From a gamma proteobacterium SCGC AB-629-P17 (lineage in GTDB: Bacteria; Pseudomonadota; Gammaproteobacteria; PS1; Pseudothioglobaceae), in contig KB889826.1 in NCBI GenBank assembly GCA_000372785.1, forward strand, positions 1 through 39,715: 39,715 bases of DNA, given 5' to 3'. Both the position numbers and the translations under genes were made by a program. The notes under the pieces are model-generated. The model was not told the DNA's origin, ran no database searches, and saw only the letters and a program-made list of their open reading frames with translations. Each line of letters starts with the position of its first letter. Within the stretch, counting starts at the first letter, position 1. Positions 17,916 to 25,478 of the stretch are shown here, in pieces.

Positions 17916-17991
17916 TGGTGGGTCGTGAGCGATTCGAACGCTCGACCATCGGATTAAAAGTCCGGTGCTCTACCAACTGAGCTAACGACCC
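17916..17991 (-). tRNA. tRNA-Lys (anticodon TTT)
   Basis: A 76-base cloverleaf on the minus strand. The seven-pair acceptor stem is GGGTCGT/ACGACCC, the D-arm contains AGCTCAGTTGGTAGAGC, the anticodon loop is CTTTTAA with anticodon TTT, and the T-loop is GTTCGAATC. The CCA tail is encoded. It reads AAA and AAG lysine codons, which are abundant in this AT-rich genome. It lies between ihfB and the nitrilase gene, with its own promoter upstream and a terminator downstream. It is a common type of integration site, but no integrase or direct repeat was seen here. Confidence 0.97.
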
Positions 17992-18006
17992 TAATAAAAA
18001 CGAGAG

Positions 18007-18035
18007 ATTATACTGAACAAGCTTTCAATAATCAA
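18007..18035 (-). promoter_or_regulatory. Sigma-70 promoter for tRNA-Lys
   Basis: On the minus strand TTGATT (plus-strand 18030-18035) and TATAAT (18007-18012) are separated by exactly 17 bases. Transcription would begin about 7-10 bases later, a few bases upstream of the mature tRNA 5' end at 17991. This is the clearest promoter in the window. Confidence 0.8.
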
Positions 18036-18042
18036 TCGCATA

Positions 18043-18321
18043 TTAGCCTTTATTGACAGCCTCCTTGAGGAACTTTCCAGGCTTATAAAATGGGACAAAC
18101 TTTTCAGTTATTTCGGTCTTTTCACCGGTTTTAGGATTAATACCCATTCTTCCTTTTCGATGTCTTTTATAGAAACTTCCAAAGCCGCGTACTTCAACTT
18201 CTTCTCCTGAAGCAATTGCCGAAGATAATTCTTCCAGTATCACCTCGACACAAAATTTTGATTCTGAACGAGAAATCTTGGATTGCTTTGAAATTGCTTC
18301 AATAAGATCTGTTTTTTTCAT
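18043..18321 (-). CDS. ihfB: Integration host factor beta subunit
   Basis: A 92-residue DNA-bending protein of the HU/IHF family. It starts MKKTDLIEAIS and carries the beta-arm motif with Pro in GRMGINPKTGEKTEI, the intercalating proline region (about 62-70). VRGFGSFYKRHR is typical of IhfB rather than HU. Position directly after rpsA on the same strand is the conserved gammaproteobacterial arrangement. It should form a heterodimer with IhfA, which is not in the window. Forty-one bases separate it from rpsA, with no terminator seen between them. Confidence 0.95.
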   Translation of the reverse strand: MKKTDLIEAISKQSKISRSESKFCVEVILEELSSAIASGEEVEVRGFGSFYKRHRKGRMGINPKTGEKTEITEKFVPFYKPGKFLKEAVNKG

Positions 18322-18362
18322 ATATTAAGCCACTGAAATAGAGCACAGTAGCGATATTTAAG

Positions 18363-20036
18363 TTATTTATCTTTCACTTCATTTAATAGATCACCTAGAG
18401 TTGAACCATTAGATTCTGGAGATTGTTTTTTGTAATTTTCCATCGCCGCTTTCTCTTCTACAGATTCTTTCTCCTTCATACTAAGAGAAACCTTTCTAGC
18501 TCTTCTATCAATCTGAGTGATTACTACTTCAACCTCAACACTCTGCTTTAGAATAGTCGAAGCATCTTCAATTCGATCTTGTGATATTTCAGATACTTTT
18601 AAGTATCCCGTGATGCCTTCTGCTAGCTCTATAACAGCACCTTTTGCGTCAACTTCTGTAACGGAACCTTTTACAATTGAACCTTTAGTGTTTTTGGAAA
18701 AATACTGAGTGAAATTGTCTGATGTAAGTTGCTTAATTCCCAATGAAATACGTTCTTTTTCGGCATCAATGTTAAGGATAACAACGTCAAGTTCTTGACC
18801 TTTAGAGTAGTTAGAAACAATTTGGTCTGCTGATTGTTTTTCCCATGAAATATCAGCCAAATGAATTAGTCCATCTATACCACCTGGGAGTCCAACAAAT
18901 AAACCAAAATCAGTAATTGATTTAATTGCTACATTTATATTGTCACCCCTATTATAATTGCCTTCGAAAGCTTCCCATGGGTTTTCTTTTGCTTGCTTCA
19001 TACTAAGTGAGATTCTATGCTTAGACTCTTGTACATCAAGCACAACAATATCAACCTCTTGTCCTAGTTTGACAAACTTAGAAGGTCTAGCATTGGCATT
19101 TGTCCAATCCATTTCACTAACATGGACTAATCCCTCAACACCCTCTTCAATACGAACAAAGGCACCATAATCAGTTAAATTAGAGACCACTCCTGTTACC
19201 TTCTTGCCTATTGGTAATCGTTCAGAAATATTATCCCAAGGACTTGGTGTTAATTGTTTTAAACCCAGCGAAACTCTCATTTTTTCTTTGTCGTAGCTAA
19301 GGATTTTGACTTTGACTTTGTCACCAATTGAAAGTCTTTCTGATGGATGATTTACTCGTTGCCAAGAAATGTCTGTGATATGAAGCAAACCATCAACGCC
19401 ACCTAAATCGATAAAGGCACCATAATCAGCAAGATTCTTCACAATACCTTCGACTTCCTTACCGGTTTCAAGCGTTTCAATTAATGCTTCTCTGTCTGCT
19501 GAGTTAACTTCTTGCATAACGGCTTTTCTCGAAATAACTATATTATTTCTAACCTCATCCATCTTAATGACGAGGGCTTCGATTTCTTGCCCTTGTAAAA
19601 AATCAAAATCTTTAACAGGTCTCACGTCTACTAAGGAGCCTGGTAAAAAAGCTTTAATAACTCCTATATCAACAGTCAAACCACCCTTAACAGAACCTGT
19701 AACAAATCCTCTCACCACTTCCTTAGAGTTCATAGCTGCTTCAAGCTCTCGCCACATCTTAATACGTTTCGCTTTTTCGCGAGAAAGTAGTGTGTGACCA
19801 AGGCCATCGTCAATTGATTCAAGTGCCACTTCGACGACATCACCCTCAGTAATTTCAAGCTCTCCTTTGACATCTTTAAATTCGTTTAATGAAATAAAGC
19901 CTTCAGATTTAAGTCCAACGTTAATAATCGCTTTTTCACGATTCATACTAACAACTGTCCCCATTAATAGAACTCCAGGCTTTACGTTTTGTTGAGTTTC
20001 GCTATTTTCAAATAGCTCGGAAAATGATTCTGACAT
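18363..20036 (-). CDS. rpsA: 30S ribosomal protein S1
   Basis: A 557-residue protein with six S1 RNA-binding repeats at about residues 20-86, 104-171, 192-260, 277-347, 364-434 and 451-520. The middle repeats show the typical DYGAFIDLGGVDGLLHITDISW pattern in shortened or varied form. Length equals the canonical gammaproteobacterial S1. It helps the ribosome bind and unfold mRNA. The start ATG is not preceded by a clear Shine-Dalgarno, which matches the known situation for E. coli rpsA, where an unusual structured leader is autoregulated. Here the leader is only about 70 bases, between the cmk terminator and the start. Confidence 0.96.
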   Translation of the reverse strand: MSESFSELFENSETQQNVKPGVLLMGTVVSMNREKAIINVGLKSEGFISLNEFKDVKGELEITEGDVVEVALESIDDGLGHTLLSREKAKRIKMWRELEAAMNSKEVVRGFVTGSVKGGLTVDIGVIKAFLPGSLVDVRPVKDFDFLQGQEIEALVIKMDEVRNNIVISRKAVMQEVNSADREALIETLETGKEVEGIVKNLADYGAFIDLGGVDGLLHITDISWQRVNHPSERLSIGDKVKVKILSYDKEKMRVSLGLKQLTPSPWDNISERLPIGKKVTGVVSNLTDYGAFVRIEEGVEGLVHVSEMDWTNANARPSKFVKLGQEVDIVVLDVQESKHRISLSMKQAKENPWEAFEGNYNRGDNINVAIKSITDFGLFVGLPGGIDGLIHLADISWEKQSADQIVSNYSKGQELDVVILNIDAEKERISLGIKQLTSDNFTQYFSKNTKGSIVKGSVTEVDAKGAVIELAEGITGYLKVSEISQDRIEDASTILKQSVEVEVVITQIDRRARKVSLSMKEKESVEEKAAMENYKKQSPESNGSTLGDLLNEVKDK

Positions 20037-20102
20037 AATATTTCGATGTTGACCGGTAATTGTTAAGCTATTACGGTTAAAGCTTAATTAATATCGGGTT
20101 AG
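20037..20102 (-). promoter_or_regulatory. rpsA 5' leader/promoter region
   Basis: About 66 bases between the cmk terminator T-run and the rpsA ATG. There is no recognisable Shine-Dalgarno near the ATG, and AT-rich segments could hold a promoter. The preceding terminator implies that rpsA needs its own promoter here or read-through. An autoregulatory leader fold is inferred from E. coli rpsA and not shown by the sequence. Confidence 0.35.
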
Positions 20103-20135
20103 TTAAAAAAATAAAAGCTTGACCGTTCAAGCTTT
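20103..20135 (-). terminator. Intrinsic terminator overlapping the end of cmk
   Basis: A perfect nine-pair stem (plus-strand 20114-20122 with 20127-20135) has a four-base loop and is followed on the minus strand by a T-rich run (A-rich 20105-20116 on the plus strand). The upstream arm consists of the last codons of cmk, including its TGA stop at 20127-20129. It separates cmk from rpsA, which are often co-transcribed in other gammaproteobacteria. Confidence 0.8.
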
Positions 20136-20792
20136 AATTAGCGCCATTACTTTTGCAATAACTTCATTAATCGCAAGATTTGTTGTGTCTATGACTAATG
20201 CATCTTTAGCTGGCCTTAATGGAGAATGTTGACGATTTGCGTCTCTTTCATCTCTTTTTTGAACCTCTGCCAAAGTGTGCGAAATGTTACCAGTAATACC
20301 CCTCTCTTGCAACTGTTTTAATCGCCTTTTTGCCCTTTCTTCGACTTCAGCAGTCAAGAAAACCTTAAAAGGAGCATCTGGGAATACCACTGTACCCATA
20401 TCTCTACCATCAGCAACCAATCCAGGTAATTTTTTAAATTGTCTCTGTTTTACTAATAACACCTTTCTTAAAGACTCAATCTTTGCAAACTGCGAAGCCA
20501 ATGCTGCAGTTTTTTCAGTTCGCAATTCAGAGGACACCTCAACATTGTTTAGGTAAACATTGAGTGGTTCATGATTAGAATTGAGTTTGAAGGATATATC
20601 AAAATTGTTTGCAAGTTTCAATAAATCGTCAATATCATCAATTTTAATATCATTGTCTCGTGCCACTATTGCGAATGCTCGATAAATGGCACCAGAGTCT
20701 AATAAATGCCAATCAAGTTTCTGTGCAATAATACTTGCCACAGTGCCCTTTCCAACACCACTAGGACCATCTAGAGTTAATATAGGAATCAT
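20127..20792 (-). CDS. cmk: Cytidylate kinase
   Basis: A 221-residue enzyme that phosphorylates CMP/dCMP with ATP. The P-loop GPSGVGKGT lies at about residues 8-16, immediately after the chosen start MIPILTLDG. The CMP-binding domain and the lid region with DGRDMGTVVFPDAPFKVFLTA and KRDERDANRQHSPL are all present. A start 17 codons upstream is possible, but the extra residues precede the first beta strand and are not needed by the family. No good Shine-Dalgarno is visible for either. It is followed by rpsA in the normal order, but a terminator overlaps its 3' end. Confidence 0.94.
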   Translation of the reverse strand: MIPILTLDGPSGVGKGTVASIIAQKLDWHLLDSGAIYRAFAIVARDNDIKIDDIDDLLKLANNFDISFKLNSNHEPLNVYLNNVEVSSELRTEKTAALASQFAKIESLRKVLLVKQRQFKKLPGLVADGRDMGTVVFPDAPFKVFLTAEVEERAKRRLKQLQERGITGNISHTLAEVQKRDERDANRQHSPLRPAKDALVIDTTNLAINEVIAKVMALIKA

Positions 20793-20862
20793 ATAGGTGA
20801 TATTTGAGTCATTAATACCAAGTTTGACAATACTAGAAAACAATAGCTGTCATTTATCATGT

Positions 20863-22374
20863 CTATTCAGGTCTCATATGTGGAAACAATAACACATCTC
20901 TGATGGAAGGAGAATTGGTAAAAAACATAACCAATCGATCAACTCCTATCCCCTCACCTGCAGTAGGCGGCATGCCGTACTCCAGAGCACGAATATAATC
21001 AGCATCATAATGCATTGCCTCATCATTACCAGCGTCTTTTTCCTTTACTTGCTCGCGAAACCTTTGAGCTTGCTCTTCTGCATCGTTGAGCTCTGAAAAA
21101 CCATTAGCAATTTCTCTACCGCCGATAAAAAGCTCAAATCGGTCAGTTGTAAATGGATCCTCATCGTTACGCCTAGATAAAGGAGAAACTTCTGTTGGGT
21201 ATTGGGTAATAAAGGTTGGTTGAATTAATTTCTCTTCAACCGTTGCCTCAAAAATTTCAATTTGAATCCTGCCTAATCCCCAACCATCTGTGAGATTTAC
21301 ACCTAACTTTTTAGCAGTTTTTTTGGAGTTTTCTGCAGACAAATCATTAGCCTTTAATTGAGGATTGTATTTCAAAATCGAATCAAATACGCTTAAACGA
21401 TCAAAAGATTTAGAAAAATCAAAATTATCTCCTTGATAGTGAATTTTGCTCGACTCAAATATATCAACTGCTATACCTTTCAGTAGGCTCTCAGTAAGAT
21501 CCATAAAATCATGATAAGTTGCATAAGCTTGATAAAACTCAATCATTGTAAATTCAGGATTATGGCGAGTTGACAAACCTTCATTTCTAAAATTACGATT
21601 TATCTCAAACACCCTCTCTAGACCGCCAACAATCAAACGTTTAAGATATAATTCAGGTGCAATTCGCAAAAATAATTCCATATCCAAGGCTTTATGATGA
21701 GTAACAAAAGGTTTAGCCCTTGCCCCTCCTGGAATAACTTGCATCATCGGTGTTTCTACCTCTAAATAACCATTATCAATAAAGAATTGTCTAATATAAG
21801 CAATTATTTGAGACCTACGTTGAAAAACCTTACGAGAGTTTTCGTTCACAATCAAATCAACATAACGCTGACGATAAATTGTCTCTTGATCAGACAAACC
21901 ATGAAATTTTTCAGGCAAAGGTCTTAATGATTTTGTTAACAACTTTATGTCATTAACACGAACTGATAACTCACCTGTCTTAGTTTTAAATAGAACACCT
22001 GTAACACCAACAATATCACCAATATCCCATTTTTTGAATTGATCATTATAAAAACTGTCGCCCAACTCATCCCGAGTAACGAAGAGCTGTATCTGTCCAG
22101 ATGAATCTTGTAACTGTACAAAACTTACTTTACCCATTACTCTTTTAAGCATTATTCGTCCTGCTAAAGAAACCTCATTATTACTCTGTTCGAGAACTCC
22201 GTTTGTTGCTTCACCAAACTCCTTATGAAGATTCTGAGATAAATCTTTTGGTTTAAAATCATTAACGAATGGATTACCACCCTCTCTTAGAGAGGCTAAT
22301 TTAGATTTTCTTTCTGCTATTAGCTTGTTTTCGTCTTGTTCGCTCACTTTATTCTCATTATTTTGTTGTTTCAT
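20863..22374 (-). CDS. lysS: Lysyl-tRNA synthetase, class II
   Basis: A 503-residue cytosolic synthetase that charges tRNA-Lys. The N-terminal OB-fold anticodon-binding domain (about 65-160, [19 protein letters not shown]) is followed by the class II catalytic core. Motif 2 is [20 protein letters not shown], and motif 3 is [13 protein letters not shown] near the C-terminus. Length equals the bacterial family norm. It sits upstream of cmk, with a gap of 70 bases to the preferred cmk start, and downstream of ccmH. The usual prfB partner is not adjacent. Its substrate tRNA-Lys(UUU) is encoded about 3 kb further along the same strand. Confidence 0.96.
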   Translation of the reverse strand: MKQQNNENKVSEQDENKLIAERKSKLASLREGGNPFVNDFKPKDLSQNLHKEFGEATNGVLEQSNNEVSLAGRIMLKRVMGKVSFVQLQDSSGQIQLFVTRDELGDSFYNDQFKKWDIGDIVGVTGVLFKTKTGELSVRVNDIKLLTKSLRPLPEKFHGLSDQETIYRQRYVDLIVNENSRKVFQRRSQIIAYIRQFFIDNGYLEVETPMMQVIPGGARAKPFVTHHKALDMELFLRIAPELYLKRLIVGGLERVFEINRNFRNEGLSTRHNPEFTMIEFYQAYATYHDFMDLTESLLKGIAVDIFESSKIHYQGDNFDFSKSFDRLSVFDSILKYNPQLKANDLSAENSKKTAKKLGVNLTDGWGLGRIQIEIFEATVEEKLIQPTFITQYPTEVSPLSRRNDEDPFTTDRFELFIGGREIANGFSELNDAEEQAQRFREQVKEKDAGNDEAMHYDADYIRALEYGMPPTAGEGIGVDRLVMFFTNSPSIRDVLLFPHMRPE

Positions 22375-22426
22375 CTATTATTCCCATAAAACAAAATAAA
22401 TGTACCTCTAGTTTTGCAAAATTAAT

Positions 22427-22870
22427 TTACTTTAATAATTTTTTTGCTTTCTCAATATCAACAGATGAATCAGTTACTATAACATTTTTCGTTTTCGTTG
22501 CTCGAATTAGATAGATGAAGCAAAAAACTAAAAAAACTATTGGTGCAAACCAAAGTAAATAGGTTTTCCAGTTTATTGGTGGTTTGAATACTACGAAATC
22601 GCCGTAACGTTCAACCATAAACTGATAGATTTCTTCGTTTGATTTTTTACTAAGTATCATCTGACGAACCTGTTCACGCAAATCCTTTGCTAAACTTGAA
22701 TTCGAACCACTTATACTTTGACCTTGACAAACCGGACAACGAATATCTTCTATTAAATCGTGATAGCGCCTTTCTTGATTAAGTGATTCAAAGTCTTTTG
22801 CTTCGATACTTTCAGCAAAGGAGATTTGAAAAAGCAAAAGTAAGAGTGCAAATTGAATAAAATAACGCAT
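22427..22870 (-). CDS. ccmH: Cytochrome c-type biogenesis protein CcmH (N-terminal redox domain type)
   Basis: A 147-residue protein with a Sec signal (about 1-20), a periplasmic domain containing the redox motif RCPVCQGQS (Cys45 and Cys48), and a membrane anchor at about residues 104-123. This is the CcmH/CycL thiol-disulfide protein that helps reduce apocytochrome c for haem attachment in system I. The family consensus is LRCPVCQNQS, so the active site is intact. The rest of a ccm cluster is absent here, with lysS downstream and uup divergent. Its ATG is only 36 bases from the divergent uup ATG. Confidence 0.9.
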   Translation of the reverse strand: MRYFIQFALLLLLFQISFAESIEAKDFESLNQERRYHDLIEDIRCPVCQGQSISGSNSSLAKDLREQVRQMILSKKSNEEIYQFMVERYGDFVVFKPPINWKTYLLWFAPIVFLVFCFIYLIRATKTKNVIVTDSSVDIEKAKKLLK

Positions 22871-22906
22871 TCAAACAGTTGATATTTAAAGTTTAAATTT
22901 TAACGT

Positions 22907-24763
22907 ATGCCACTTATCACCTTAGACAATATTTCTTTACGATTTTCTGAAAAAATTATTTTAGATGAGGTTAATGCTACCATTATAAAAGGAGACAAGA
23001 TAGCACTTATTGGTCGTAATGGTGAAGGAAAATCTAGCTTCATGAGGTTGTTGGCTGGCATGATTTATGCTGATGATGGAAACTTAAAAATTAAAAACAA
23101 CACTACAATAAGTTACTTGGAGCAATACCCTCCCCAAGATATTGAACATTCCTTATTTCATATTGTCGCTCAAGGTCTTGGGGATGTTGGAAAACTAATT
23201 GCAAAATATCACCAGTCTATTCAGAATGGCAGAATTGAAGAAAGCTCATCTCTTCAAGAATTAATTGAGCAGAAAGATGCTTGGCATTATTTACACAAAA
23301 TTGAAGCAATATTAAATCGATTCAAACTCGACCCAATCGCAAAACTTACAACACTTTCTGGAGGTTTAAGAAGACGCGTTATGCTTGCCCAAGCAATTAT
23401 TCAAGAACCCGACCTGCTTTTACTTGATGAACCAACAAACCACATGGACATTACATCAATTCTGGATTTAGAAAAGATGCTTAAAGATTTTCATGGCACA
23501 TTAATTCTAATAAGCCATGACCGCTCATTCGTCAAAGGTATAGCTAATAAGGTATTCGACCTTGATCGTGGAAAATTATCAATATTTGCTTGTGGATACT
23601 TAGACTACTTAAAACGTAAAGAGAGCCTCCTTAATGCTGAAGAGCTTGAGGATGCCAGATTCAAAAAAAAGCTTGCACAAGAAGAAGTATGGATACGCCA
23701 AGGAATAAAGGCAAGACGAACTCGTAACGAAGGTCGTGTTAGAGCACTACAAGAATTGCGCAAACAATATATCAATCGTCGGAAACAGCAAGGCCATATA
23801 AAAATTCACACACTAGAAGATGAGCAGCGAGTTTCAAAAATTGTTTTTGAAGTCAAAAAAATTAGCTATCAGATTGGAAAATTAGAACTAGTTAGAGCGT
23901 TTTCGTTACTAGTTTTAAAGGGCGATAAAATTGGTATTATTGGAGGCAATGGTTCTGGAAAATCAACCCTCATTAGACTTCTATTAGGTGAGCTTCAACC
24001 ATACAAAGGCAGTATTCGTAGATCTAAAAAAATTGAACTAGCTTATTTTGACCAAATGCGTGAATCACTTGAACCTAATATGAAGGCAATGGATTTTGTA
24101 TCTGGTGGTAGAGATTTCATTGATGTCAATGGTAAAAGTAAGCATGTAATTGGTTATTTACGCCAGTTTTTGTTTACAGGAAAGCAATCAATGTCTCCTA
24201 TTAAAATGTTTTCTGGTGGCGAAAAAAATCGGTTAATGCTGGCTAAAATCTTATCTCAACCCGCCAACCTTCTCGTGCTCGATGAACCAACCAACGATTT
24301 AGATGTTGAAACACTTGAACTTTTGGAAGAGATGCTGGTTGATTATTCTGGCACAGTTATACTAATATCACATGATAGGACATTTTTGAACAACATCGTC
24401 AGTTCAACTATCGTCATGAAAGGTAACGCAATTATAGAACAATATGTTGGTGGTTATGACGACTACATGGATCGAAAAAATGATAAATTAAATACCACGA
24501 ACAACAAAAAAACTCAATCATCAAGTTCAAAAACACAAAAAAATCCTCAAAAGCTCTCTTATAATCTACAGCAACAATTAAATTCCTTACCTGAAAAGAT
24601 TGAAAACTTAGAAAATGAAATATCAATGGCTCAAAAACTACTCTCAGATCCTACCTTTTATCAAAATCCAGATGCTCAAAACTTAACTATTAAGTTAAAA
24701 GAAATGGAACACCAGTTAGAGAAGCTATATGATCAATGGAGTAAATTAGACAATGGAAACTAA
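22907..24763 (+). CDS. uup: ABC-F family ATPase Uup
   Basis: A 618-residue soluble protein with two ABC domains and no membrane span. The first has Walker A GRNGEGKS (36-43), signature LSGGLRRRV and Walker B LLLLDEPTNHMD. The second has GGNGSGKST, FSGGEKNRL and LLVLDEPTNDLD. An arm-like linker with many Arg/Lys joins them (about 245-300). The C-terminal ~70 residues form a charged coiled coil, the Uup-specific DNA/ribosome-binding tail. ABC-F proteins act on ribosomes, and Uup is also linked to transposon excision in E. coli. The gene has no clear Shine-Dalgarno and overlaps the next gene by 11 bases. Confidence 0.92.
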   Translation: MPLITLDNISLRFSEKIILDEVNATIIKGDKIALIGRNGEGKSSFMRLLAGMIYADDGNLKIKNNTTISYLEQYPPQDIEHSLFHIVAQGLGDVGKLIAKYHQSIQNGRIEESSSLQELIEQKDAWHYLHKIEAILNRFKLDPIAKLTTLSGGLRRRVMLAQAIIQEPDLLLLDEPTNHMDITSILDLEKMLKDFHGTLILISHDRSFVKGIANKVFDLDRGKLSIFACGYLDYLKRKESLLNAEELEDARFKKKLAQEEVWIRQGIKARRTRNEGRVRALQELRKQYINRRKQQGHIKIHTLEDEQRVSKIVFEVKKISYQIGKLELVRAFSLLVLKGDKIGIIGGNGSGKSTLIRLLLGELQPYKGSIRRSKKIELAYFDQMRESLEPNMKAMDFVSGGRDFIDVNGKSKHVIGYLRQFLFTGKQSMSPIKMFSGGEKNRLMLAKILSQPANLLVLDEPTNDLDVETLELLEEMLVDYSGTVILISHDRTFLNNIVSSTIVMKGNAIIEQYVGGYDDYMDRKNDKLNTTNNKKTQSSSSKTQKNPQKLSYNLQQQLNSLPEKIENLENEISMAQKLLSDPTFYQNPDAQNLTIKLKEMEHQLEKLYDQWSKLDNGN

Positions 24764-25340
24764 TACCACTCCATTAGTCGTTGATCTTGACCACACACTT
24801 ATTGAAACAGATCTTTTGTTTTTATCTTCTCTAGGGGTTTTAGTGAGAAGGCCTTGGTTGGTTTTTCATTACTTTTTTTGGCTATGGAAAGGCAAAGGCT
24901 ATCTAAAAGATCAACTAGTAAAGAGGTTCGAGATAAACATCCCTGAGTTACCATACAATCAAAGCGTCATAAGCTACATTCTACAAAGAAAAAAACAAGG
25001 CTGTAAAATTGTTCTTGCAACCGCATCCCATAAAAATTATGCTTTTGCTGTGGCCAAACATCTTAAGCTTTTTGATGATGTTATGGCAAGTAATAAGAAC
25101 TTTAACTTATCAAGTCATAATAAAGCAGAAACCCTAGTTAAACGTTTCGGTGAGAGAAATTTTGATTACATGGGTGACCATATGAGAGATTTGCCAATAT
25201 GGGAGGTATCTCAATTATCTATTATTGTTAATGCAACTAATCGAATCATCGCAAACACAAAGCATCTCAATACATTGATCCTTTCAAGCAAGAATCAGAA
25301 ACCCTCAACAAGAGAAGAAACGACTGCAAGAAAAACATAA
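24753..25340 (+). CDS. HAD-superfamily hydrolase of the HAD-UbiA fusion type, without the UbiA domain
   Basis: A 195-residue protein with the HAD nucleophile motif DLDHTLIETD (Asp11, Asp13), motif II Thr90 in LATASHK, Lys124, and motif IV GDHMRDLP (Asp142, Asp146). The architecture, with two aromatic-rich helices after motif I, ELPYN, and MASNKNFNLSSHNKAE, resembles the N-terminal domain that is normally fused to a UbiA-type prenyltransferase of about 280 residues. Here the protein ends about 40 residues after motif IV in a hydrophilic Lys/Thr/Arg tail, and no UbiA sequence follows. It overlaps uup by 11 bases and, tail to tail, a minus-strand small ORF. The substrate is unknown. Confidence 0.8.
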   Translation: METNTTPLVVDLDHTLIETDLLFLSSLGVLVRRPWLVFHYFFWLWKGKGYLKDQLVKRFEINIPELPYNQSVISYILQRKKQGCKIVLATASHKNYAFAVAKHLKLFDDVMASNKNFNLSSHNKAETLVKRFGERNFDYMGDHMRDLPIWEVSQLSIIVNATNRIIANTKHLNTLILSSKNQKPSTREETTARKT

Positions 25341-25474
25341 ATCGCGACTGTTGCTACTAAAACCCATGAAGTTACTTTATATAAGGATAAACTCTTACCC
25401 ATTATTCGAGTATTAAAAAACCAAATAACGTAGCTCACAATCAACGCAACTACTAGTATTCTCAATAAAAACAT
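25295..25474 (-). CDS. Small two-span membrane protein coupled to uvrC
   Basis: A 59-residue ORF on the minus strand, starting four bases after the uvrC stop. It begins MFLLRILVVALIVSYVIWFF, followed by a basic loop (NTRIMGKSLSLYK) and a second hydrophobic span (about residues 36-54), ending at TGA 25295-25297. The two-helix hairpin with a positively charged loop looks like real membrane topology. Its last 46 bases overlap the 3' end of the convergent HAD gene. I do not recognise the family. It is shorter than common ORF cut-offs and easily missed. Confidence 0.6.
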   Translation of the reverse strand: MFLLRILVVALIVSYVIWFFNTRIMGKSLSLYKVTSWVLVATVAIYVFLAVVSSLVEGF

Positions 25475-25478
25475 AACT

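Noticed and set aside
17916-17991. tRNA-Lys as an attachment site for an integrated element
   Set aside because: No integrase, phage gene or direct repeat of the tRNA 3' end was seen nearby.
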